A stretch of 64,000 nucleotides of DNA. Origin: JAGZHZ01 sp963929865. GTDB lineage: Bacteria; Bacillota; Clostridia; Lachnospirales; Lachnospiraceae. Each line of letters opens with the position of its first letter. Position 1 is the stretch's first letter. Both the position numbers and the translations under genes were made by a program. Under the pieces are notes generated by a model. It saw nothing but the letters and a program-made list of their open reading frames with translations, did not search any database and was not told where the DNA came from. Location of the stretch: assembly GCA_963929865.1 (NCBI GenBank), contig CAWVKK010000065.1:1-64000 (forward strand). Direction: 5' to 3'. Positions 56,839 through 64,000 of the stretch are shown one piece after another.

Positions 56839-58273
56839 TCTTTTTTTCGCCTTCCTGAAAATTTTTTCTGCCGTCTGGCTGTTGTGCCTGTTTCTTTTCC
56901 ATATTTTTCAGCATTTTTTTAAAATTAACAGAAAACAGCGTCACCGTCGTCAAAACTGCCGCGGCGTCCGCGATCGGTTCCGCCAGGAAGACAGCCTGCA
57001 CCTGATCTGTGAGTATCGCGGGCAGAATATAGATCAGAGGAATCAGGACAAGAATTTTTCTAAATATCGCCAGAAAAGCGCTGATTTTGGAATTTCCGAA
57101 CGCGATGAAGCTTTGCTGGCACGCAATCTGAATCCCCATCAAAAAGACGCCCGCCATATAGATGCGCAGCGCCCACCGCGCAGTCTGGGCAAGCTGTGCG
57201 TCGTTCGTAAAGATCGCCACAAACAAAGACGGGAACAGCTCCACCGCAGCCCACAGCACAAACGCATAGGCAAAGCAGGACAGCAGCTGCAGCTTAAACG
57301 CCTGCTTCACTCTGTCTGCATCGTTCGCCCCGTAATTGTAGCTGATGATCGGCTGTCCTCCCTGGGTCAGACCCTGAAGAGGCAGAAGCGCAAACTGCAT
57401 CACGCTTGAGAGAATCGTCATCGCCCCGACGGCGAGGTCTCCGCCGTAGCGCAGCAAAGACGAGTTAAAGCATAAGACAAGCACGCTCTCGGTCGCCTGC
57501 ATCGTAAACGGCGCGACGCCGAGCGCAATGCACGGTCTTAGAACCGGTATGCTGATCTTAAAATTTTCTCTTTTCAGGCGCAGGATGGTCTTTTTCCCCG
57601 ACAAAAACCAAACTGCCCACGCGGCGCTGAGCGCCTGCGACAGGATCGTGGCGAGCGCGGCGCCTTCCACTCCCATCCCAAAACCGAAAATAAAGACCGG
57701 ATCAAGTATGATATTTGTGACTGCTCCGATCACGACGGTGAACATGCTCACCTTCGAAAACCCCTGCGCCGAGATAAATACGTTCATGCCCAGCGTAATC
57801 TGCACAAAGATTGTCCCGACCGCGTAGATCGTAATATAGCGGTCTGCATACGGCAGCGTCTGCTCGCTTGCCCCGAACAGGTACAAAAGCGGCTCTTTGA
57901 ACATCAGCACCAGGGCGGTCAGAACAAGCGATACAATCACCAGCGCCGAAAAACAGTTTCCCATAATCTTTTCTGCCCTGCCGTTTTCCTTTTTCCCCAT
58001 GTAGATGCTCGCCCTGGGCGCGCCGCCCATCCCGACGAGATAGGCGAACGCGGAGATCACCATGATGATCGGAAAGCACACTCCAAGACCAGTCAGCGCC
58101 ACAGATCCCGTCTGCGGGATATGACCGATGTACATTCTGTCTACCATGTTGTAGAGGGCGTTGACAAGCTGTGAGGTGATCGCCGGGACGGCAAGCTTCA
58201 CCAGAAGGCGTCCTACCGGTTCTCTCCCCAAATCCACCTCTCTCGATGTTTCGTGTTTCATGTTGTCTTTCAT
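56819..58273 (-). CDS. MATE-family efflux transporter
   Basis: A 484-residue protein with 12 membrane helices. It opens LGREPVGRLLVKLAVPAITS and has FPIIMVISAFAYLVGMGGAP in helix 2, matching the MATE family that exports drugs or metabolites with Na+ or H+. The C-terminal 35 residues are Lys/Gln-rich and cytoplasmic, and encode the trp operon -35 on the same strand. A second in-frame ATG 12 bases in (58261) is also possible. The substrate is unknown. Confidence 0.93.
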   Translation of the reverse strand: MKDNMKHETSREVDLGREPVGRLLVKLAVPAITSQLVNALYNMVDRMYIGHIPQTGSVALTGLGVCFPIIMVISAFAYLVGMGGAPRASIYMGKKENGRAEKIMGNCFSALVIVSLVLTALVLMFKEPLLYLFGASEQTLPYADRYITIYAVGTIFVQITLGMNVFISAQGFSKVSMFTVVIGAVTNIILDPVFIFGFGMGVEGAALATILSQALSAAWAVWFLSGKKTILRLKRENFKISIPVLRPCIALGVAPFTMQATESVLVLCFNSSLLRYGGDLAVGAMTILSSVMQFALLPLQGLTQGGQPIISYNYGANDADRVKQAFKLQLLSCFAYAFVLWAAVELFPSLFVAIFTNDAQLAQTARWALRIYMAGVFLMGIQIACQQSFIAFGNSKISAFLAIFRKILVLIPLIYILPAILTDQVQAVFLAEPIADAAAVLTTVTLFSVNFKKMLKNMEKKQAQQPDGRKNFQEGEKKIDIKKK

Positions 58274-58309
58274 CCCTTTCTTTCACTTTGCAGATTGTCC
58301 GCCGCAGTC

Positions 58310-58888
58310 TCAGCTCCTCTCTCTGCTGCGCCTTCCCGCCGGGTTTTTCATTGTCAGCACAAATGCCGGAGGCAGATTTCTCAGCTCGTACCGGCAGCCT
58401 GCAATCTCAAAATATTTCGTGAACACATGCTTTTTAAACAGCGTGTACTGAAACGTGACAAATTTTCCCTCTCTGCCGATCACGCGCTTCGTCGCCTTTA
58501 AGATCGCGTCGGTGACGGGCTTGGGCAGAGAGGCGAACGGAAGCCCTGAGACGACGCAGCAGTTCTGCGGCTTTCCCAGCTTTGCCACAAATTTCTCCAC
58601 GTCCTCGGCGCTGCCGCGGCAGACCGAAACTGTGCGGTATTTTCCGTACCGCTTCTTTAAATCGCGGCAGAATTTTTCATTCTGCTCGATCAGCAGCAGC
58701 GGCGTCTTCTTGTTTTTTCTTCTGAGCAGCTCCCTTGTGAAAACGCCTGTCCCCGGTCCGTACTCTACGATGCAGTCGCACGCCTCAAAGTCAATGTCCT
58801 GCACCATCTTTTTTGCCAGGAAGCGGCTGCTCGGCGCAACGGCCCCGATCGTAAAAGGATGGCGTATATATTCTCCCAAAAAGCTCAT
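58310..58888 (-). CDS. PmtA-like SAM-dependent methyltransferase
   Basis: A 192-residue methyltransferase opening MSFLGEYIRHPFTIGAVAPS. The IRHP-IGAVAPSS pattern is shared with phospholipid N-methyltransferase (PmtA)-like and rRNA-dimethylase-like proteins (COG3963). The SAM loop is VEYGPGTGVF (41-50). VVSGLPFASLP replaces the NPP(Y/F) motif expected for base methylation, which favours a lipid or other small substrate. The ATG at 58888 has GGAAGG upstream. It is 36 bases upstream of the MATE gene and probably co-transcribed with it. Confidence 0.75.
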   Translation of the reverse strand: MSFLGEYIRHPFTIGAVAPSSRFLAKKMVQDIDFEACDCIVEYGPGTGVFTRELLRRKNKKTPLLLIEQNEKFCRDLKKRYGKYRTVSVCRGSAEDVEKFVAKLGKPQNCCVVSGLPFASLPKPVTDAILKATKRVIGREGKFVTFQYTLFKKHVFTKYFEIAGCRYELRNLPPAFVLTMKNPAGRRSRERS

Positions 58889-58933
58889 GGCTGTGATCCT
58901 TCCTTTCTCTTTTTCTGCCATTTTCTTGTGTTT

Positions 58934-59557
58934 TTATGCTCTGGCGGCGTCCAAAATGTGCATGTCTGCGCCCTGAATCACGATTGCCTGGCTGTCGTTT
59001 AGTACCTTTAAATCCAGGCTCTCCCCGTACATGGCAGCGATCTGTCTCGCCGCCTCTCCCATCTGCGGATTTCCCTCGTGGGGGACGACATAGAAATCAA
59101 CCAGACCAAGCCCTCCGGTCTCTTTTAAGCCCGGCGCTTTTTCCGGCTCGTCCATCGGCGCGCAGTACCCAATATCCGGACATGCCGCGATCGCTCCCGC
59201 CGATTCCCCTATGTACAGCTTTCCGCTCTCCGCCTCCTGCCGGATCAGCCGGTCCGCGCCGGTTCTCTTTAGCTCCTGCATCAGAAAAAAGGTGTTGCCC
59301 CCTGCGACGAAGATCAACTCATTTTTTTTCAGCCTTCTCTGAATCGTCTCAAAAGACGCGCAGGAGATCTCCAGCTCGTCGACGGTCAGCCCCAGTCTTT
59401 TAAGCTCCTGCTTTTCCTCCTGCGCGAAGGAAGCTTCCGGCTCCGCCCTGCTCGCCGTCGGAATATAGGTGATCCGTTTTCCTCTTAAATCCGGCTCTAT
59501 CTCCGGCAGTATCCCTGCCACGTTCTGAAACATCGAAACTAACAGTATTTTCTTCAT
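58934..59557 (-). CDS. S51 family peptidase (dipeptidase E-like)
   Basis: A 207-residue class I amidotransferase-fold peptidase. The nucleophile Ser is in YIGESAGAIAACPDIGY (about residue 117) and the His in FYVVPHEGNPQMGEA. VAGGNTFFLMQELK is also characteristic of dipeptidase E, which cleaves Asp-X dipeptides. The ATG at 59557 has GGAGGG about 5 bases upstream. It lies 45 bases upstream of the PmtA-like gene. Confidence 0.88.
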   Translation of the reverse strand: MKKILLVSMFQNVAGILPEIEPDLRGKRITYIPTASRAEPEASFAQEEKQELKRLGLTVDELEISCASFETIQRRLKKNELIFVAGGNTFFLMQELKRTGADRLIRQEAESGKLYIGESAGAIAACPDIGYCAPMDEPEKAPGLKETGGLGLVDFYVVPHEGNPQMGEAARQIAAMYGESLDLKVLNDSQAIVIQGADMHILDAARA

Positions 59558-59634
59558 AGCGTCCCTCCTCGTTTTCCCGTTCTTTTGCGCCGTCTTTGGG
59601 AAAAGCTTCAAAGCCAATGTCCTTATCTGTGCGC

Positions 59635-60660
59635 TCACTTTATCAGCATCGCGTCCCCAAAGGAAAAGAAGCGGTATCTCTCTTTTATGGCCTCTTGGTA
59701 GGCGTGCAGAATTTTTTCCTTCCCGGCAAGCGCGGACACCAGCATCAGCAGCGTCGACTCCGGCAGATGAAAGTTTGTGATCAGCGCGTCGATCATTTTA
59801 AAGCGGTATCCCGGATAGATAAAAATGTCCGTCCATCCGCTGCCGGCTTTTAAAACTCCCTGCTCGTCCGCCGCCGATTCCAAGGTACGGCAGCTTGTCG
59901 TTCCGACTGCCACCACCTTGTGACCGGAGCGTCTCGCCTCGTTGATCCGCGCCGCCTGCTCTTCTTCCACCACGTAAAATTCCGAGTGCATATGGTGCTT
60001 TGTGACATCGTCCACTTTGACCGGGCGGAAAGTGCCAAGCCCCACATGGAGCGTCACATGCGCGATCTCAACGCCTTTTTCTGCAATCTTTTTTAAAAGC
60101 TCCGGCGTAAAGTGAAGCCCTGCCGTCGGCGCGGCCGCCGATCCCTCATGTCTGGCGTAGACAGTCTGATAGCGGTTTTTGTCTTTTAACTGGTGCGTAA
60201 TGTAAGGCGGCAGAGGCATCTGCCCAAGCTTGTCGAGAATCTCCTCAAAAATTCCATCATAGAAAAACTGGATCAGCCGGTTTCCCTCCTCTACGACGTC
60301 CGCCACTTTGGCTCTTAAAAGCCCCTCTCCAAACACGATCTCTGTTCCGATCTTTGCTTTCTTTCCCGGTTTTACCAGCGTCTCCCAGATATCGTTTTCT
60401 TTTCTCTTAAGCAGCAGCACCTCAATCTTTGCGTCTGTGTCTGCTTTTCTTCCGATCAGGCGCGCCGGGATTACCTTTGTGTCGTTGACCACCAGGCAGT
60501 CTCCCGGTTCTAAGTATTCTATGATATCCCGAAAAATACGGTGTTCGATCTCTCCCGTCTCTCGGTCCAAAACCATTAATCTGGAGCTGGAACGGTCCTC
60601 CAGAGGATCTTGTGCAATCAATTCCTGCGGCAGTTCAAAATTAAAATCAGATGTCTTCAT
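59635..60660 (-). CDS. queA: tRNA preQ1(34) S-adenosylmethionine ribosyltransferase-isomerase
   Basis: A 341-residue enzyme that builds epoxyqueuosine in tRNA. It opens MKTSDFNFELPQELIAQDP, then DRETGEIEHRIFRD, VNDTKVIPARLIG, the long HEGSAAAPTAGLHFT segment and the C-terminal TNFHLPESTLLMLVSALAG. The start has AAGGAG upstream at 60660. An extension to 60729 has no support. No tgt gene is next to it, which is common in Firmicutes where they are sometimes apart. Confidence 0.96.
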   Translation of the reverse strand: MKTSDFNFELPQELIAQDPLEDRSSSRLMVLDRETGEIEHRIFRDIIEYLEPGDCLVVNDTKVIPARLIGRKADTDAKIEVLLLKRKENDIWETLVKPGKKAKIGTEIVFGEGLLRAKVADVVEEGNRLIQFFYDGIFEEILDKLGQMPLPPYITHQLKDKNRYQTVYARHEGSAAAPTAGLHFTPELLKKIAEKGVEIAHVTLHVGLGTFRPVKVDDVTKHHMHSEFYVVEEEQAARINEARRSGHKVVAVGTTSCRTLESAADEQGVLKAGSGWTDIFIYPGYRFKMIDALITNFHLPESTLLMLVSALAGKEKILHAYQEAIKERYRFFSFGDAMLIK

Positions 60661-60734
60661 CGCTTTGCTCCTTCTCTCATTCTTTCTGAATACAGTTACC
60701 ATTCTACACCACAACATTTTATCGCGCAATACGC

Positions 60735-60790
60735 AAAAAAGGACCGCCCTCCCTTCCGGGCAGATGTCCCGTATTTGGAGGGCAGCCTTC
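60735..60790 (-). terminator. Terminator after the 60805 gene
   Basis: On the minus strand GGCTGCCCTCC pairs with GGGAGGGCGGTCC, followed by TTTTTT. The arms enclose an extra CCGGAAGG-type loop. Confidence 0.8.
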
Positions 60791-60804
60791 TCTTTGCCGC
60801 CGTT

Positions 60805-61236
60805 TTATAAAAACTCTTTTAACCGCTCGATATTTCCCTCTTCAAACTTCTGAAGGCGTCTCATCAGGTCTACGTATTCCTTTTTCGCGCTCCCCTCATA
60901 CTCTTTAATCTTCTTAATCGCCTCGCTGATTCCCATCGTGCTTCCCGTAATCAGCATCTGCGCGATGTGGGACGCGGATTTGTCCTTGATCGTCTGCATG
61001 TTGATCATCCAGTACGTCTTCATCTTTTCGAGCATACTCAGCCCCTTTTCATCGGTTCCGTTCTCATTTAAAAATTCTTTTGCCTTGTTGTGCAGCTCCA
61101 GGTATCCTCTTCCTTGTCCTCTCAGATACTTATTAAAGTGTTCATCTTTTGAGATTTCCAGCAGCTGTTTTAGCGTGTCCACGCCCATCTGGGAATTCTG
61201 GTAGACAAAGTTGAGCAGTTCTTCGTTTCCATTCAT
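60805..61236 (-). CDS. Hypothetical helical protein (143 residues)
   Basis: A soluble, probably four-helix protein starting MNGNEELLNFVYQNSQMGVD. It has long amphipathic helices (DTLKQLLEISKDEHFNKYLR, then MINMQTIKDKSASHIAQMLI) and the tail KEYVDLMRRLQKFEEGNIER. It resembles ferritin-like or DUF2383-like helical bundles in general shape, but no metal-binding pairs are evident. The ATG at 61236 has GGAGT about 13 bases before it. It ends with a good terminator. Function unknown. Confidence 0.75.
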   Translation of the reverse strand: MNGNEELLNFVYQNSQMGVDTLKQLLEISKDEHFNKYLRGQGRGYLELHNKAKEFLNENGTDEKGLSMLEKMKTYWMINMQTIKDKSASHIAQMLITGSTMGISEAIKKIKEYEGSAKKEYVDLMRRLQKFEEGNIERLKEFL

Positions 61237-61351
61237 GCAGGTCACACTCCTTTCTCTCTCAGTATGACCTGTTTTTTCTCTTTTATGCCTGCGGCGCGCG
61301 CCTTCTCGCAGCTGCAGCGCTGTCAAAGCCAGGCGCGCCTTTTCCTGTTCG

Positions 61352-61939
61352 TCAGTAAAAGACCCTGTCCTCCCACACGATCCGGTAGACTCCGCCTTCA
61401 CACTCTGCCAGCGTGATCCCGCAGTTTTTCGGGACGCTCCCGCTCCAAAAATCCCTGATCTGGACATGCTTGATATTTGCCAGCAGCGCTCTTGTCGCAG
61501 CCCCGTGCGTCGCGAGCAGAATATTTTTTTCCTTTAATTCGCAGTTGGCGGCGAGCTCTCTGAGGAGTTCTCCGGTGCGCGCGAGCAGATGCGGGATGCT
61601 CTCCGCCCCTTTCGGCGGCTGATACAGCTCCGGGTGTTTAAAAAAATGGTCGATCTCCTCGCTTTTTGTCTGTCCCTCCATCTCCCCAAAGCTGATCTCC
61701 TCCAGCCGCTCATCCGTAAAAAACGGGATTCCTCTGCCTTTAACCAAAATTTCCGCCGTCTCCCTCGCTCTGAGAAGCGGGCTGGAGATGACAAGGTCAA
61801 GCGGGATGGAGCGGATGCCCTGCGCCGTCTTTCTCGCGGCCTCTCTGCCGTCCTCATTCAGCGGAATGTCGGCTCTGCCCTGAAGCTTTCTCTCCACATT
61901 CCAGTCTGTCTTTCCATGGCGTACGATATACAATCTCAT
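61352..61939 (-). CDS. Histidine phosphatase family protein
   Basis: A 195-residue phosphoglycerate-mutase-like enzyme. The catalytic RHG is in LYIVRHGKTDWNVERKLQGR (His8). The second His is in LATHGAATRALLANI (about residue 144). SSPLLRARETAEIL and EISFGEMEGQT also match. It is more likely a general small-molecule phosphatase than a glycolytic mutase, being short and lacking mutase context. Confidence 0.9.
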   Translation of the reverse strand: MRLYIVRHGKTDWNVERKLQGRADIPLNEDGREAARKTAQGIRSIPLDLVISSPLLRARETAEILVKGRGIPFFTDERLEEISFGEMEGQTKSEEIDHFFKHPELYQPPKGAESIPHLLARTGELLRELAANCELKEKNILLATHGAATRALLANIKHVQIRDFWSGSVPKNCGITLAECEGGVYRIVWEDRVFY

Positions 61940-61970
61940 ATTTTGTCACTCTTTTCTCTATCAAAGCAGC

Positions 61971-63098
61971 TTAAGAAAGCCTCATCTTAAAATCTTCATA
62001 TCCAAATTCCTTTACGAGTCTGCACTTCCCGTCTTTCTGCCGCCACACGATGGAGGGGAGGCGCATCCCGTTGAACGTGTTCGTCTTTACCATCGTATAG
62101 AGCGCCATATCCTCAAAGACGAGCATATCGTTCGGGCGCAGCGGACGGTCAAATGAATAGTCGCCTATGACGTCCCCTGCCAGACACGTCGGTCCGCCCA
62201 GCCGGTACGTGTACGGCTTTTCCCCGGGCATTCCGCTGTCTCTTAAAGGCGGACGGTACGGCATCTCCAGAACATCCGGCATATGGCAGGCAGCCGACGT
62301 ATCCAGTATGGCGATGTCGATCCCGTTTTGCATCGTCTCAAGGACGGAACAGACAAGGTCTCCCGCATAGTAGACGACAGCTTCTCCAGGCTCCAGGTAA
62401 ATTTCAAGACCGTATGTCTTTTTCAGTCTCCTGATCAGCCGGATCAGGCGTTCCCTCTGATACCCCTCTTTTGTGATATGGTGTCCGCCTCCCAGGTTAA
62501 GCCATCGAAGCCCCGGCAGATATGATCCGAATTTTTTTTCGAAAGCCGTCACCGTCTTCTCCAGGTCGTCCGCGTCCTGCTCGCACAGCGTGTGAAAGTG
62601 GAGTCCGTCTAAAAGCGGCACAATCTCCGGGTCAAAGTTCGCAAGCGTCGTTCCCAGACGCGATCCGTACGCGCACGGGTCATAGATCGCATGCCCCTCC
62701 TGGGTGGAGCACTCCGGGTTGACGCGCAGTCCGATCGATTTTCCGGCCTGTTTTGCCCTGTGTCCGAATTTTTTTACCTGCGCCGGCGTGTTAAAGACGA
62801 GATCGTCCGCGTACCGCAGCAGCTCCTCAAACTCGTCGTCCCGGTATGCCGGGGAAAACACATGCGTCTCTCCCCCAAACTCCTCGCGGCCAAGACGCGC
62901 CTCGTACAGTCCGCTTGCCGTCGTCCCCGCGAGAAATTCCCGGATAAGAGGGTAGGCGAAAAACATAGAAAAGGCTTTCTGCGCCAGCAGAATTTTGCAT
63001 CCCGCCTGTTCCTGAACCTGCCGCAGAATCTCAAGATTGCGGCTAAGCCGCTCTTCGTCGATCAAAAAATACGGCGTGCGAAATGTCTGTTTTTCCAT
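61971..63098 (-). CDS. nspC: Carboxynorspermidine/carboxyspermidine decarboxylase
   Basis: A 375-residue PLP-dependent decarboxylase of the alanine-racemase fold. It turns carboxynorspermidine or carboxyspermidine into norspermidine or spermidine. The PLP Lys is in GCKILLAQKAFSMF. GLRVNPECSTQEGH, LHFHTLCEQDADDLE, LNLGGGHHIT and LEPGEAVVYYAGDL follow. The Cys-acceptor region is near TSAACHMPDVLEMPYRP. The start overlaps the stop of the upstream dehydrogenase (TGATG), so the two are coupled. This pair is the alternative polyamine route seen in many gut Clostridia and Vibrio. Confidence 0.95.
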   Translation of the reverse strand: MEKQTFRTPYFLIDEERLSRNLEILRQVQEQAGCKILLAQKAFSMFFAYPLIREFLAGTTASGLYEARLGREEFGGETHVFSPAYRDDEFEELLRYADDLVFNTPAQVKKFGHRAKQAGKSIGLRVNPECSTQEGHAIYDPCAYGSRLGTTLANFDPEIVPLLDGLHFHTLCEQDADDLEKTVTAFEKKFGSYLPGLRWLNLGGGHHITKEGYQRERLIRLIRRLKKTYGLEIYLEPGEAVVYYAGDLVCSVLETMQNGIDIAILDTSAACHMPDVLEMPYRPPLRDSGMPGEKPYTYRLGGPTCLAGDVIGDYSFDRPLRPNDMLVFEDMALYTMVKTNTFNGMRLPSIVWRQKDGKCRLVKEFGYEDFKMRLS

Positions 63099-64000
63099 CA
63101 GTCCACCATCACCGGATGACGGTTTTCTTTCCATGGCAGTCCCCACTTGTTCAGCGCGTCCATAAACGGATCCGGGTCAAACTCTTCGATATTGTGTACG
63201 CCCGGTTTGTTCCACGTCCCCGTCATGATCATCATCGCCCCGATCATGGCTGGGACTCCGGTCGTGTAGGCCACGGCCTGGGAGCCCACCTCTTTGTAGC
63301 ACTCCTGATGGTCGCAGATATTGTAGAGGTAGTACGTCTTTTCCTCTCCGTCTTTCTTTCCGCGGAAAATGCACCCGATGTTCGTCTTTCCTTTTGTCCT
63401 CGGTCCCAGCGTGGACGGGTCCGGGAGTACGGCTTTTAGGAATTGAAGCGGCACAATCTCTTTTCCCTCGTAGAGAATCGGCTCGATCGAGGTCATCCCC
63501 ACATTCTCCAGACATTTTAAGTGAGTCAGATAGCTCTGTCCAAATGTCATAAAGAAGCGGATTCTCCGGATTCCGGGAATGTTCAGCGCAAGGCTTTCAA
63601 TCTCTTCGTGGTGAAGCAGATACATGTCTTTTTCCCCGACTCCGTCAAAGTTGTACGTTCTCTTGATCTCCATCGGCTCGGTCTCCACCCAGTGACCGTC
63701 CTCCCAGTAGGAGCCTTTCGCAGACACCTCGCGGATATTGATCTCCGGGTTAAAGTTTGTCGCAAACGGGTAGCCGTGATCGCCTCCGTTGCAGTCTAAG
63801 ATATCGATCTCCGAGATCTCGTCAAACTCATGCTTCAGGGCGTATGCGCTGAACACTCCTGTGACGCCTGGGTCAAATCCCGATCCCAGCAGCGCCGTGA
63901 TGCCTGCCTTCTCAAACCGCTCCCGGTACGCCCACTGCCAGCTGTACTCAAATTTTGCGGTATCCTCCGGCTCGTAGTTTGCCGTATCCACATAGTGCGT
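63098..64000 (-). CDS. Carboxynorspermidine/carboxyspermidine dehydrogenase, C-terminal part
   Basis: The last 300 residues of a saccharopine-dehydrogenase-like protein that couples aspartate semialdehyde to diaminopropane or putrescine. Typical segments are LLGSGFDPGVTGVF, LDCNGGDHGYPFATNFNPEI, the GRGY-like EVSAKGSYWEDG and QECYKEVGSQAVAYTTGVPA. The N-terminal NAD(P) site lies beyond the window. It is directly upstream of nspC, which gives the name over true lysine saccharopine dehydrogenase. Confidence 0.93.
   Translation of the reverse strand, partial: THYVDTANYEPEDTAKFEYSWQWAYRERFEKAGITALLGSGFDPGVTGVFSAYALKHEFDEISEIDILDCNGGDHGYPFATNFNPEINIREVSAKGSYWEDGHWVETEPMEIKRTYNFDGVGEKDMYLLHHEEIESLALNIPGIRRIRFFMTFGQSYLTHLKCLENVGMTSIEPILYEGKEIVPLQFLKAVLPDPSTLGPRTKGKTNIGCIFRGKKDGEEKTYYLYNICDHQECYKEVGSQAVAYTTGVPAMIGAMMIMTGTWNKPGVHNIEEFDPDPFMDALNKWGLPWKENRHPVMVD

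Noticed and set aside
1..64000. CRISPR arrays, transposons, prophage genes and rRNA
   Set aside because: No regularly spaced repeats, transposase or integrase frames, or rRNA sequence were seen on either strand.

Overview
The window reads as a chromosomal segment of a low-to-mid G+C Clostridia, most likely a member of the Lachnospiraceae. The main pointers are a SCIFF ranthipeptide with its radical SAM maturase, a tepA-ftsK/spoIIIE junction, a yicC-remA-gmk-rpoZ operon, a Trp T-box on the trp operon, a Re-citrate synthase in place of ordinary citrate synthase, and a carboxynorspermidine polyamine pathway. Nothing identifies a genus. I saw no insertion sequence, prophage, CRISPR array or rRNA gene. 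There is one tRNA. Gene density is high and most genes lie on the minus strand.

Layout. 1-8.9 kb (minus): FtsK/SpoIIIE N-terminal part (cut by the window edge), an UppP-like protein, TepA, a CFI-box protein, YebC, a CNNM/HlyC membrane protein, MazF, alanine racemase and the NAD(P)HX repair enzyme. 9-11.8 kb: rex, divergent from an ABC-F ATPase. 11.9-16.8 kb (minus): Re-citrate synthase, a GntR regulator and isocitrate dehydrogenase as one operon making 2-oxoglutarate, then glycerol kinase. 16.9-21.2 kb: a compact block of two divergent subtilases, a Cys-rich small protein, a 47-residue gene and two unknown helical proteins. Several candidate promoters here look like mother-cell sporulation promoters, and I consider this the least explained part of the window. 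21.2-27.2 kb (minus): cinA, pgsA, rimO, a DUF308 protein and the rpoZ-gmk-remA-yicC operon.

27.4-30.5 kb: tRNA-Gly(CCC), rqcH and a membrane acyltransferase. 30.5-40.4 kb (minus): leuS, a membrane protein of unknown function, recJ, a fused secDF, the SCIFF maturase and the SCIFF peptide gene. 40.5-43.4 kb: an SGNH hydrolase and an EF-G paralogue. 43.6-47.0 kb (plus): aroF-tyrA-aroA. 47.1-50.3 kb (minus): cfa and a YtrA-type GntR/ABC operon. 50.5-56.8 kb (minus): trpEGDCBA under a Trp T-box, without trpF. 56.8-64 kb (minus): a MATE transporter, a PmtA-like methyltransferase, an S51 peptidase, queA, an unknown protein, a histidine phosphatase, nspC and the start-truncated carboxynorspermidine dehydrogenase.

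The genes work together in several units. aroF-tyrA-aroA and trpEGDCBA cover chorismate, tyrosine and tryptophan supply. Re-citrate synthase and Icd form the oxidative half of a branched TCA route toward glutamate. The last two genes make spermidine or norspermidine precursors. The SCIFF pair makes a thioether-bridged peptide. Start sites were reassigned where a Shine-Dalgarno sequence argued for a different codon. All functional calls are from motif reading, without database searches.
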